Source of the DNA: Cytidiella melzeri
Taxonomy: Eukaryota > Basidiomycota > Agaricomycetes > Polyporales > Irpicaceae
Reading direction: 5' to 3'
NCBI GenBank assembly: GCA_022592445.1
Contig: JABYQR010000044.1
Coordinates: 62,001 to 126,000 of the forward strand
Length of the DNA stretch: 64,000 nucleotides
In this document: piece by piece, positions 54,503 through 64,000 of the stretch
How the letters are laid out: every line of letters begins with the position of its first letter
Position numbering within the stretch: position 1 is the stretch's first letter
Position numbers and translations under genes: made by a program
Notes under the pieces: generated by a model
The model's database searches: none
Told to the model about the DNA's origin: nothing
Seen by the model: only the letters and a program-made list of their open reading frames with translations

Positions 54503-55122
54503 CCTAGGCCGAACGAGAGATGGCGGGAAAGCGTCTGATTGAGCTTGTGAAGTGGCGAGGAGCTACTTTATATGAGAAACTGTAGACGAACTGAATTGGG
54601 TACGGCCTTAAGTCGTGGCTTCATTGAAACAGGCCAGCTGCGCTATATGTCTCTGCTGTGATTGCCTATTTGGGCCAGTGGCCGGTGGATCAAAAAGGGC
54701 AATCACTAAGTTGTGGCCCTCGGTGCGGAGCATAAAACCTGAGGTCTGAGTGCCCATCAAGGCACAAAGGTGGCCGTTTAGCTGACATGCTGGAAGCGAC
54801 AGCTGGGCCATCAGCAATTAGTAGAAGAAAAAAACTTCTCAATGACAAGTACGCGCCTTCAGTCGAGTGCCGGTTGTTCATTTGCACTTTTCAGCGTAGC
54901 GAAATATCCATACTCTTATATTTTTGGAATTGGCATCACCTGTGACCTCATCACAGCAGCAATTAATCACTGATGAAAAGACAGGAAAAACTCAACAGCG
55001 AGGTCTTATAAAAGAGAGATTCCGCGATACCACGAAGCGGCGGGATCGACGAGTTGTTTTAACATAAGCAAGGAATAGAACGTGGGTTTGGGATGGTGAG
55101 TACAAGGGCCAGGCACTAGCTA
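54503..55122. other. Intergenic region of 620 bp
   Basis: Promoter of F-box gene 4 and 3' side of RRP1. A TATAAAA at about 55007-55013 has no gene in the right place, so it is not called a promoter. Confidence 0.5.
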
Positions 55123-56353
55123 CTACTCATTCTCGTCGTCGCCAGCCCTCGTCTTCCAGAATTTGTACATCTTCCTCCGGTTTGCGTCCTTTGTCTGTTC
55201 CTCGCTCGCTACCTCGAACAAGCGCTTCAGGAGCCCTTTTTGCAGTGCTCCCGCCGACAATGCACCCTCGCTGGCGAGACACGCGTTGGAGATGATGTGG
55301 GGGAAGGCCGGGCCAGAGAGCCGGAGACGCTTTCGGGCTCGGTCTTCGTTGTCGTTTTCGTTGTCTTCGTCTTGCTCTGTGTGAGAGGAAGAGTCCAGAG
55401 CGTCGAATAGCGGCTCGAGCAGGGCAGATTCTATCCGCTGCACGGTCATCTTCGTAGACGTGCGCGCGGCGAGAGCGAAGAATGGGTGAAGCAATGTCGA
55501 GAGTGGGGTAGGTGGGGGCGAAGACGCGGATGATGACGATGAGAGTGCGAGGACGGCTTTGTCGAGCTCTTCGAGGTAGATGTCTGCAAGGTGGTAGGGA
55601 ATGCTTGGGGGAACTTTGACGTCTTCGGGGCTACGGACGAATGTAAAGTTGTGAGTACAAACTACAGAAGGTTAGTTTGATTCTGTGGCTTACCAGAGAG
55701 GCCCACCATGGTCTGTGAGGATTGCGTTGTACTCTGCCGAGAGCGCGCTATCCCAGTTTTCGCGGAGGAGAAGGCGAAATGAGGCGTTGGTGAACCTACG
55801 AATGAGCATGTAGTACTTGTCTATTCTGCATTTGGGTCGTTCGCTCAGCCACCTTTGGGTGCATTGTGGTTTTCAGACACTTACCTAAGACGATCAATCC
55901 CCGCCCATTCACGGACTGTTGCCTCCCAAAATCCCCGCAGGAACGCAAGCGAGGACGACGGGTGTGGAATGACGAGGAGGATCTCAGCAATTTCTGTCGC
56001 TAGCGTTTGCTGCACGAGGGGTTTGTCTGACATCCAGAAGCCTGACAAGAACGATGAATAATGACTAAAACGCTACTACAAAAAAAAATGTGGAGAACGT
56101 ACAATAGAATATCCCCTTCCACAGCTTGGCCATCTCGCTCTTTGGCAACGCAGACGCATCGTCCGTAGAAAGAAAGGCGGTGAGGCTTTTGATGGCTTTA
56201 TCTCGTGTTTTCTTGTCTTGCTGCACCACGTCAGTCTAAAAAAACGACATTGAAGTTTGCGCGTGGGGACGCACCGGTAGATGCTAGGTATTTTCCTAAC
56301 GGTGGGGATGTTTCAGACGACGAGCTCGAGGAGGACGAGGCGGCGGCGGCCAT
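55123..56353 (-). CDS. RRP1: Rrp1/Nop52 ribosomal RNA processing protein
   Basis: Five exons: 56353-56275, 56216-56103, 56041-55885, 55825-55694 and 55630-55123, giving 329 aa. The conserved Nop52 core is clear: [61 protein letters not shown] and MLIRRFTNASFRLL, then VPPSIPYHLADIYLEEL. The C-terminus is acidic and basic (DEDNENDNEDRARKRLRLSG) and ends in a charged tail. Rrp1 works in the nucleolus in 27S pre-rRNA processing for the 60S subunit. The start ATG at 56353 is followed by a poly-Ala/Ser stretch. Confidence 0.93.
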
Positions 56354-56469
56354 GGGCGTAAAAAGTTAAGGACTTGATGTTATTGACGCCCAGTCCGACG
56401 CCGAGTACGGCTGTCCCTGCAAGACATTACAGTATGTCATACTCTAAACCTCGTACTATCGATCGCGAT

Positions 56470-57363
56470 GACCCAGAAGTGAACTGGGGACAGGAAGTGA
56501 ACTATTTGCTCGGGAGGGCACTTCCACTCCCTCCTGCATCCAAAAAAATCAGGCATATGTATTTATGCTACTAGACATTGTGTACAAAGTTTGGTACAGA
56601 AAGGGCAGCTCTGCGCAGATAGAAAAATTGAATACCTCAAATTTTGCTGTAGCTCATGAGTGAACTGCAATTGATGGGCTTACTGAGGCAGCACCAGTGT
56701 ATATTTTGGCGCAGAATTTACAGTGTACATTCATATGGGTCTATACTGTCAGGGAAAAATACCTGTTTGTATGCACGGCCGATGTGGCAAGAATAGTAGA
56801 AGGTATACTGTCGACGGTGGAGGCGGGCGTGACAATGCCTCGAGGGCTGAAACTCCTGTGGTTTCAACCACTTCTGACGAAGGTCGGTCGTTTGCGGAGA
56901 AATGGGCGAGAGAGTTCTGAGCTCTCGCCATTCGGATTGCCTGTACTTATAAACACGTAGGTAAATACAGGAGTCATCTCTCGATACAAAAGGATCGAGA
57001 ATTCACGAGTCATTTGTAGTTAACAATAATCGTAAGTCATAATAATCGAGTCAGACGAAAAACGGGCCGAACTTCAATAAGATAATCGTACAACACTCCG
57101 ACCAGCGCTGACTAGCGCTGACAACCAGCCAGTGACCGGGCGCTTGTGCGTGACATGCCGTGACAGTTCAGAGATTTTGGCGGGGGAAAAGTTACCTTTG
57201 TGCGGACCATTACAAGCACCTCTCTTGCCCTCCAAATATTCAAAGAAACATACTATCTATAGCCAAGATACTATAGTACATGACTGTGAAATCCCCGAGA
57301 GGAAAGGGGTACGGAGGAATGGGGGGGGGACCAGAAGTGAACTAAACAGTTCACTTCTGGGTC
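56470..57363. repeat. Inverted-repeat-bounded segment, possible MITE or small DNA element
   Basis: GACCCAGAAGTGAACT at 56470-56485 is the exact reverse complement of 57348-57363. A further partial copy (GGAAGTGAACT) lies at about 56492-56502, and another (CCAGAAGTGAACT) at 57331-57343. The 860 bp between hold no transposase frame, so the segment would be non-autonomous. No target-site duplication was confirmed. Confidence 0.5.
57331..57360. repeat. Perfect 13-bp inverted repeat (hairpin)
   Basis: CCAGAAGTGAACT (57331-57343), a four-base loop AAAC, and its exact reverse complement (57348-57360). Confidence 0.9.
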
Positions 57364-57456
57364 GTAGTCTCGTGTGGCCAGCCTCTCGCGACACCCCAAT
57401 TTGGAAACCCTCACCCCAAATTGAGATGTCGTGAGAGGCTGGCCACACGAGACTAT
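57364..57456. repeat. Long inverted repeat just upstream of BTB gene 1
   Basis: The left arm 57364-57404 (starting GTAGTCTCGTGTGGCCAGCC) pairs with the right arm 57416-57456 with about four mismatches around an 11-nt loop. The distal arm ends 33 bp before the ATG at 57490, so in a transcript this would be a strong 5'-UTR hairpin, unless transcription starts further downstream. Confidence 0.88.
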
Positions 57457-57489
57457 AATCCTCGAACAACCACGACGAATCCTAGAAAC

Positions 57490-58574
57490 ATGGCTAAAAG
57501 AAAGTTGGCTCCCAAACCTAGTGCCGAGCTCGAGGAACAAAGACATCCCTCACTGTACCACCCGGATGGCGACATGGTCATCTCTGCGACATCGAGAACC
57601 AAAAGCTACATCCAGCTCTATCGAGTCGACAGGCGTTTCCTTGCACGACATTCACTCGTGTTCAAAGACTTGCTCTCACTAGGCGAGGGCTCAGACAACG
57701 AGGAGTACGATGGTGCGCCGAAAGTACATCTTCACGACGTCGCAGAAGATGTCGCGGGACTCTTGGGGGCGTTGTACAACATGGCGTACGTGCTCTGCAG
57801 CAGCATTATATCCATACGATCTAACGTACTCTTTCCAGGACCCTGCCACTTACGAGGCTGAGTCCTGAGACACCAGAGAAGGTCCAGGGCATCATGCGTT
57901 TAGCATTCAAATACGATATCGAGGCGTTACGCATGGTGATCATCAGGCATATCGAAGCTGACTGGCCTAAAACACTCGAAGAGTGGAGGAAGCGACAAGA
58001 CGAGAAGAAAGCGTTCATTGAAGACTGCCAGAAGGAAACGCCATCATACTTGGATATTCCTTTCCCTGAACCTGCCTCCGCCATACGCTTTGCAATCGAG
58101 TTCAACATCCCAAGTATCCTGCCTGCTGCATTTTACGAGCTCGCCGTCGCCGAAAGCAATTCACCTTTCATACAGTGGAATTGTCTGTCCACCGCGGATC
58201 TCCTCCGGGTCGTCGCTGGAAAGTCAATCATGGCGGAACAATTGGTGCAGCATATCAACACTATCGAACTTTCAGGACAGGACTGCTGTGACAATATTGA
58301 CGACCTTCACTGCGGCAATCTGGCGGAATACCCATCGACTGATTGTACGAAGGCGGTTGCGCATTGCGTCATGGAAATGCTCCGAGCCACGAAGAACGAC
58401 GAAGCCTCAGACCCACTGAAAATCTTGAGTCGGTTCGACTGTACTCACAAATACCTGGTCTGGTGCTGCGAGGACGTGGAGAACGTGCTATTCGATGAAG
58501 TTGAATCCCACATGGTTGAGCTTTGGAACAGTTTACCTACGTACTTTTCCCTCAAGAATATCACCAAGTCTTAA
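57490..58574 (+). CDS. BTB/POZ domain protein (BTB 1)
   Basis: Two exons, 57490-57785 and 57839-58574, with a 53-nt intron, giving 343 aa. The BTB fold is recognisable: RHPSLYHPDGDMVISATS, YRVDRRFLARHSLVFKDLLSL, then VHLHDVAEDVAGLLGALY and VQGIMRLAFKYDIEALR. The C-terminal region has conserved FPEPASAIRFAIEF and ILPAAFYELAVAES, then cysteine-containing loops. Proteins of this type are expanded in Agaricomycetes; the role is unknown, possibly a cullin-3 adaptor or dimerising factor. The splice site position is the same in all intact copies. The start is the first ATG after the hairpin element. Confidence 0.88.
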
Positions 58575-58887
58575 CTCTCACGTTTGCATAATCACTAGAC
58601 TTGTTCGCGCAGATACCATTGTACGCCGCATTATACCCATATCACAACTGTATTCAATTTTTCTATGGACCGGCAGTCGAATAGTCAAGAATTTGGTAAC
58701 GGTATATTATATCTTGACGCTCCTAAGACTTCTCGGGTCTCATCACTCTTGCAACCGTACGACTACCTCAAATTCGAACCATCCCTGAGTTTGTACCTAC
58801 TTGGTGAAGTAGTGAGTTGCTATTTCAATTAGAATACCACTGCGTACTGAATTTCACTAACAAGGAGCGACCTCTAGGGTTAGAGGA
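58575..58887. other. Short intergenic region in the BTB array
   Basis: 3' side of BTB 1; nothing else identified. Confidence 0.5.
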
Positions 58888-59560
58888 ATGACTGAGTCAA
58901 GCCCAATGGTGTTTGAAAAACAAAGACACCCCTGCAGACTGGCCCCATACTCTCGGAGAAGGGTAAAGGCGTCAGAATAAGAAGAGCGAGTTGTCTCTAT
59001 CCTTGAGCAGTCTCAGGCCGGCACCATTGCATCCATATTCCCGGAACCTGTCTCCAACATACGTTTTGCGATAGAGCTTGGCTGTCCGACCGTACTCCCT
59101 ACGGCATTCTATGAGCTCGCTATCGCTCCCAGTGTGGACTCTTCAAGCGGAATCATCTGCATACTACAGATTTGCTCAGACTTGTTGCCCGAAACTCTGC
59201 TTTGGTGGCGCAATGGGAGGAGGCAGCGAGAAGCATGGCCCACTGAACGATGCCACTCTTTGGGGCGCCGGGCATGGGCTGGCTCAGAAAACTATCATCA
59301 ATATGCTCCAAACCATAGAAACATCTCATCCGCCCCGCGTCGCAGTCAAGATGCAATTACCTCCATGTTGTAACAGAGTTGATACAGGAATCTGGGACTC
59401 CGTCAGGCACGAAGCGCGGTCGATTTGGGATTACTTGTGGCTGAGTACTTTCTCCTACAAGAGTCAACAACGGTGCTTTGATTCCTCCTCTACTCCTCCA
59501 AAGGCTTGGGCCTCAATCGTATGGACAATGGACTTGTCTGCGATGATACCGATGTGTGTC
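58888..59560 (+). pseudogene. Internally deleted BTB-family copy
   Basis: The ATG and leader (GTTAGAGGAATGACTGAG) match those of BTB 2. After KQRHP the sequence jumps directly to the equivalent of ADWPHTL (LAPYSRRRVKAS), so the BTB fold and the intron are missing; a stop follows shortly. Downstream, FPEPVSNIRFAIELGCPTVLP and TAFYELAIAPSVDSSSG still match BTB 2, and the frame then shifts. The copy cannot encode a BTB protein. Confidence 0.85.
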
Positions 59561-59900
59561 TTGTACTGTACCTATTGACAATTGTCCATCGGACCACCGT
59601 GTAATACACGACATGGAAGGTTTCTATGCATTTGCTAATGTTCATAGGCCGTGGATTTACACGCGTGAAATCCTCAATCTGAACCCACTAAATTGCCTTT
59701 GCAAAAGTCGGCGTTTTGATGCGCTGACTCCCGACGATCGCGATCTCATTACTGAGTATACGCGTAAACGGTTGCCTCTCACTCGAACGACCACCACCAT
59801 TGTGCCTACTTGGTAGAGAAGTGGGCTTTTGGTTCATCGTACTTAAACAACTGCGTACTTAGCTTCGTTCACAAATCGCCTCCTTCCAAATCTCAGAGGA
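59561..59900. other. Intergenic region in the BTB array
   Basis: A short open frame (59556-59816) shows no similarity to the BTB copies and no domain. It is not called as a gene. Confidence 0.45.
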
Positions 59901-61023
59901 ATGGCTGAAAACTTCGACGTCAACCCCAGTGACGGCGATCTCAAGGAAGAAAGACATCCATCGCTCTACTTCGCGGATGGTGACATTGTCATCTCTGCGA
60001 CGTCGAAAACCAAAACCTACATCCAGTTCTACCGAGTTGACCGGATTTTCCTTGCACGACGTTCACCCGTCTTCAAGGACATGCTCTCACTAGGCGAGGG
60101 CGCAGTTAACGAGCAGTACGACGGTGCGCCAAAAGTACACTTTCCCGACGACGCAGAAGATGTTGCGGGTCTCTTAGCGGGCTTATATAACACAGCGTGC
60201 GTCTCCTAGTGTATCATTTGGAACCCAGCCTCTGACTTGTCCCGCTCTGTTACACAGGACCCTGCCACTGACGAGGTTCAGCCCTGACACGCCAATACTG
60301 GTCCAAGGCATCATGCGGCTAGCAGTCAAATATGACATCGAATCGATACGCACTATGATCATCAGACACATCGAAGCAGATTGGCCGCATACACTCCAAG
60401 ATTGGGAAAGGCGACAGCACGACAAGGCTAAATCACTCCTGTTCGACAGTAGCGACAGTGACTCCGAACACCATGCCGTACTATACGATCGCTTCCCGGA
60501 ACCTGCCTCCGCCATACGTTTTGTGATGGAGTTTGGCTGTCCAGCCATTCTCCCTGCAGCTTTTTATGAGCTCGCTGTCGCTCCCGATGTGGACTTTTCA
60601 AGCGGAATAAGGTGGGGCTGTCTGCATACTACAGATCTCCTCACACTTGTTGCTGGAAAGTCCGCTTTGTTGGCGCAGTGGGCGCAGACAGTCCAATCCA
60701 TCGAGAATAATGACTATTGCACTTGTTCCTACGGGAGCCGCACTTGGGAGCCTGAGGATGGGCCGGACTATGGCAAGGCTACTGTGAAATGTATCATCGA
60801 CATGCTTCAAGCCACAAATGCAGATGATCCTAGTGCACCCCGGGCCACGGACCCACTGAACTATTTGCGCCAGTTTGATGGTGCCAAGGACAAGCATTTT
60901 CGATGTTACTGCGACAATGCAAAAGGAATTTCGGACACTATCAAGTCCGAAGCGCAGTGGATTTGGGACCACTTGCCCGAGTACTTTTCGCTGCAAGGGC
61001 TGGAGTCCACTACTGAGCCTTGA
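59901..61023 (+). CDS. BTB/POZ domain protein (BTB 2)
   Basis: Two exons, 59901-60196 and 60258-61023, with a 61-nt intron, giving 353 aa. It has the same architecture as BTB 1: RHPSLYFADGDIVISATS, FYRVDRIFLARRSPVFKDML, FPDDAEDVAGLLAGLY, VQGIMRLAVKYDIESIR, FPEPASAIRFVMEF and ILPAAFYELAVAPD. The C-terminal part carries CTCSYGS, a conserved-looking cysteine pair, and ends with WIWDHLPEYFSLQ. It differs from BTB 1 by an acidic insert (DSSDSDSEH). BTB 3 is the closer relative by eye (both have AEDVA, KYD-ESIRT, DLL--IAGKSAL). Confidence 0.88.
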
Positions 61024-61501
61024 CTCTTCCACTTCCTCTTCCACTCCTCCATTGACAAAGGTTTTGGCTCTTAACCACATGGACATTGGACTCGTCTGCG
61101 ACGATACTACTAATGTGAGCCTTGTGCTGTATTTCATGATAACTTGGATTGATTTTCCATTGTGCAGTATTCATACGACATCAAAAGTCCCTAACATGAT
61201 TGCAAACATCTGCACGTGCAGGTAGTAGTGGAATCTTGGAGCTGAACCTACTGTCGATGTAATGTCGACGCGCGGAGTCGCGGACCGACACGTATGCCGC
61301 GACGCTCGCGCTCATGGGAACTGTGACGTACGCGTGTGAACGCATTTGTCAGTACGGTCCTGCATATATAACCCACTCATGCTGTGTACCTCAGAGATCG
61401 CTCCCGAGCTGCTGCGGCTGCCAGAGCATTGACACACCAAGTGAGCTACTTCATGTTAACAGCACTGGTAATGCGTATTGAACCTCACTGACCTTAGAGA
61501 G
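61024..61501. other. Intergenic region with promoter of BTB 3
   Basis: Contains TATATAA at 61365-61371, about 130 bp upstream of the ATG of BTB 3. Nothing else is recognised. Confidence 0.5.
61365..61371 (+). promoter_or_regulatory. TATA-box candidate of BTB 3
   Basis: TATATAA located about 130 bp upstream of the ATG at 61502. Identified by sequence only. Confidence 0.4.
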
Positions 61502-62592
61502 ATGATTGACCATTTGGACATCCGCATCAAGCCTGATACCAGCGAGCTTGATGGTCAGAGACATCCCTCCCTGTATTTCACAGATGGTGACATCGTCATC
61601 TCTGCGACATCGAGAGCCAAGAGCTACACCGAGCTCTACCGAGTCGACCGAATCTTCCTTGCACGACATTCGCCCGTCTTCAAAGACATGTTCTCCCTAG
61701 GCAAAGGCCGAGACGATGAACAGTACGATGGTGCGCCGAGAGTACACCTTCCCGAAGACGCAGAAGATGTCGCGGCACTCTTGGGGGCGTTGTACCACAC
61801 ATCGTGCGTGTCGTAGTGCAGCAGTTCATAACAAGCCCTCTGACGGGTTCCGTTTCGTTCTCCAGAAACCTGCCGCTGACGAGATACAGTCCGGACACGC
61901 CACAAAAGGTCCAAGGCATCATGCGCCTAGCGGTCAAATATGATGTCGAATCGATACGCACCACGATCATGAAACACATTGAGGGGGAATGGCCACATAC
62001 ACTCGCAGACTGGGAAAAGCTGCAGAACGAAAGGGCGAAATTATACCTGTCGGCTAGCCCCCCACCAACACGTTTGTACGATCACTTCCCGGAGCCCGCC
62101 TCTGCCATAGCTTTTGCGATGGAGTTTCATTGCCCAAGTATCCTCCCTGCCGCATTCTACGAGCTTGCTGCCGCTCCGACTGGGGACCCTTCAATACATT
62201 GGGGCTTTCTGCATCATACAGATCTCCTCAGACTTATTGCTGGAAAGTCTGCCTTGGTGGCGCAATGGATGCCGACAGTCGGAAACATCGAGCGCAACGC
62301 ATCCAGTGGTTATTTCTGTTCTAATCGTTTCCATCAAGGGTGTTTCTGCAGAAAGATTGCTGCGAACTGCATCATTGACACACTCCAAGATGCAGACGAC
62401 AATGACCCTAGCACACCCCGAGTCGCAGACCCTCTCAGTTATTTGCGTCACTTCGATGTTGCCAAGAACCGTCAATCAGCTGGTTTTAGCTGCGACAAGA
62501 CTGTAGAAGGAATCTCGAATTCTATCAAGTCTGAAGCGCAGCGAATTTGGGATCAGTTACCCGAGTACTTTCCCTACACGATCTCTAGTTAA
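61502..62592 (+). CDS. BTB/POZ domain protein (BTB 3)
   Basis: Two exons, 61502-61803 and 61866-62592, with a 62-nt intron, giving 342 aa. The open frame extends upstream but has no earlier ATG; the ATG at 61502 gives MIDHLDIRIKPDTSELDG. Motifs follow the array pattern: RHPSLYFTDGDIVISATS, YRVDRIFLARHSPVFKDMFSL, LPEDAEDVAALLGALY, VQGIMRLAVKYDVESIRT, FPEPASAIAFAMEF, ILPAAFYELAAAPTG. The C-terminal loop has CSNRFHQGCFCRK, more cysteine-rich than in the sister genes. It ends RIWDQLPEYFPY. Confidence 0.87.
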
Positions 62593-63200
62593 CCACTGAG
62601 TCTTGACTCCACTTGTGACCGTTCACTCTTGTGCTCCTCTAAAGATTTGGGCTTCAATCGCTTAGTTTTTGGATTCGTTTGCAGTTATACCGATGTATGC
62701 CTAGTCCAGGGTTGACAACTTCTGTTCAACTGTCCACGGTTTATTCACATGTACGACATGACGTTTCTTGTATTCTTGCTATCTCTATTTAGCAATGGGT
62801 TTACGACCGTTGAATTTTCAAGCTGAGTCTACTCAGCTCGCAACCGACGGCCGTAGAGCCCAACCCAGTCACGCGGGCAACGGCTGTTTCTTCGCAGTGG
62901 CTGCTACGTGGGCATATGAGCGCCCTTGTCAACAGCACGATCAACTCACACCGCGTGATCCTCAAATTCCCTCCCAGTCACTGCGGCTGGTGCATGGTAT
63001 CGGACTCGAAAGGTTGTGTTCCGCCGAGACAATGTTAGCTGTATCAGATCAGGGCAGACCGGAGGGAACCATCTGTTTGGGAAAACGTACAGAGATAGTC
63101 TCTGTTTCATATTGCGGGGGTTTAATTCTGCGTATCCAATATTCTCAAGAAAGCGATGAAGTAATACGATTACACTTAAAATCGATTTAGGACATCACCA
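62593..63200. other. Intergenic region
   Basis: A 140-codon frame at 62768-63190 has no domain and no supporting context, so no gene is called. The thioredoxin gene ends at its right border. Confidence 0.45.
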
Positions 63201-63866
63201 TCAGCTGAGGTACCAGAAAACAAAATAGGCCCCAAGAAGGAGGACAAAGGCCTTAGCTTGCGGGTCTAAGCCCGCCCAAAACCCAGGAGTGGTCGAGACT
63301 GGGTGAGATGAGGCAGAAGAGCTCCCACCCAGCGTGTGGCCTTTCCCGGAGAATGCTGCGCCGGAAGAGCCAGACGAATGTCTGCTTACAGCGCTTTCTA
63401 ACGCACTGCGAAAGCGTCCCTTTGTCAGTCGAGCGAGCCAATAAATACACATTGAGCGACTCACTTCCTATTAGCTCCCTTGACGGTGTCAATAACTCTA
63501 GAGTTTTTGATGAAGACAAAGGTGGGCCTTTGCAAGACCGTGCGTTCAGTAGTCTAGCTATCTGTCGTGGATGTGTTTGCTCACATCGCTTGTACTCGAT
63601 ATTGCGAAGCTACGTCCTTCACTGCTTCGACGTCGCATTTCAAAAAGTTGACATTGGTGAACTTTTTGGAGAGTGCCTCGAAGGTAGGTGCAATCATGTG
63701 GCATGGACCGCACCTATACCGTACGCATCAAGCGACTGCCTCTGGCCAGACAACCTGTTCTGACTGCGCACCATGTTGCATGGAAGTCAATGACCGATAG
63801 TTTGTCGCCAGCCTTTGAAAGAATTCCATTGAGCTGAGTCAACGAGGTAAGGGTTGTGATGCCCAT
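63201..63866 (-). CDS. Thioredoxin with C-terminal membrane anchor
   Basis: Four exons: 63866-63772, 63713-63585, 63527-63465 and 63405-63201, with introns of 57-59 nt, giving 163 aa. The start MGITTLTSLTQLNGILSKAG leads to VIDFHATWCGPC (the active-site WCGPC is formed across the first splice), then MIAPTFEALSKKF, VNFLKCDVEAVKDVA, and the cis-proline strand AMPTFVFIKNSRV. Instead of ending near residue 105, the protein continues through a Ser/Gly-rich linker (SGSSGAAFSGKGHTLGGSS) to a hydrophobic helix (AKAFVLLLGAYFVFWYLS) at the very C-terminus. That is the pattern of a tail-anchored protein, facing the cytosol from an organelle membrane. It should be a dithiol/disulfide oxidoreductase. Confidence 0.92.
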
Positions 63867-64000
63867 GGTGGTCACAGAGGAAAAAGAGATGACCACGCCT
63901 CGGAAGTCGGGAGTCGGGACTAGGCGCCTGTGACTCACGCGTTCCGCACGTGATCTTGATGGTTGGACCAAACACGACCACACGCGTCGGGCTGGTATAT

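Larger units (their letters stand above)
56354..57489. other. Intergenic region of 1.1 kb with inverted repeats
   Basis: No gene is supported. It contains a 16-bp inverted-repeat pair about 890 bp apart, a short hairpin and a 41-bp-arm hairpin (listed separately), and several smaller hairpin-prone stretches such as ATGGGCGAGAG..CTCTCGCCAT near 56905-56935. Confidence 0.55.

Noticed and set aside
55007..55013. TATAAAA on the + strand
   Set aside because: The only gene downstream on that side (RRP1) is transcribed in the opposite direction, so there is no start to serve.
56374..56960. Short frames between RRP1 and BTB 1
   Set aside because: They overlap inverted repeats and hairpins and show no domain; read as non-coding.
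62768..63190. 140-codon open frame next to the thioredoxin gene
   Set aside because: No domain, no splice continuation and no similarity to neighbours; such a length is expected by ch​ance at this base composition.
1..64000. CRISPR arrays, rRNA or tRNA genes, bacterial operons or a defence island
   Set aside because: No regularly spaced repeats, no recognisable RNA gene and no Shine-Dalgarno-linked polycistrons were found; intron structure and gene content are fungal throughout.

Overview
The window is eukaryotic and most like an Agaricomycete (Basidiomycota) chromosome. Genes are close together on both strands and are cut by many introns of about 48-68 nt with GT..AG ends (one is GC..AG). 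It carries families expanded in mushroom-forming fungi: F-box proteins, BTB/POZ proteins, a short SRPK-like kinase and a GPI-type pepsin-like protease. It also carries fungal housekeeping genes (BDP1, SHY1/SURF1, SLA2, RRP1). I see no rRNA or tRNA gene, no CRISPR array and no bacterial operon layout. Exon boundaries were worked out by eye from splice signals and frame. Every complete model given sums to a multiple of three, which is an internal check but not transcript evidence.

Layout. 1-5716: a tyrosine-recombinase retrotransposon (DIRS order, Ngaro-like) on the minus strand, with spliced gag, RT/RNase H, recombinase and a 163-bp direct repeat at both ends. 5852-7885 (-): BDP1, a TFIIIB subunit. 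7992-8606: an old degenerate tandem duplication. 8879-14498 (+): an unrecognised cysteine-motif protein gene split by a 3.8-kb 5'-truncated non-LTR retrotransposon (9575-13389) with a poly(A) tail and a perfect 15-bp target-site duplication. 15073-16695 (+): SRPK-like kinase. 17596-20930 (-): large coiled-coil/membrane protein. 21197-22141 (-): Ser-rich protein. 22560-23604 (-) SHY1/SURF1 and 23779-27603 (+) SLA2 share a 174-bp divergent promoter. 28053-31182 (-): long Ser/Pro-rich protein. 31183-34057: about 2.9 kb with no intact gene. 34058-35337 (+): MDR-family reductase, followed by a decayed tandem copy (35884-36715). 36918-39357 (+): DUF3292-like membrane protein. 39692-40312 (+): 5-hydroxyisourate hydrolase. 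40611-42147 (-): Ser/Pro-rich protein. 42441-43155 (-): MAPEG/MGST3-like glutathione transferase in six small exons. 44689-54502: four F-box genes around a secreted aspartic protease (50787-52726). 55123-56353 (-): RRP1/Nop52. 57490-62592 (+): three intact BTB genes and one internally deleted copy in tandem, with nested inverted repeats just upstream of the first. 63201-63866 (-): thioredoxin with a C-terminal membrane anchor.

The genes form no single pathway. The common theme is genome turnover: two retrotransposons (one recently inserted into a gene whose frame is still open), two decaying tandem paralogues, local F-box and BTB expansions, and hairpin or repeat elements. I found no defence island or other coordinated new system. 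The strongest leads are the recent non-LTR insertion, the spliced gag of the DIRS-type element, the BTB array with its hairpins, and the membrane-anchored thioredoxin.
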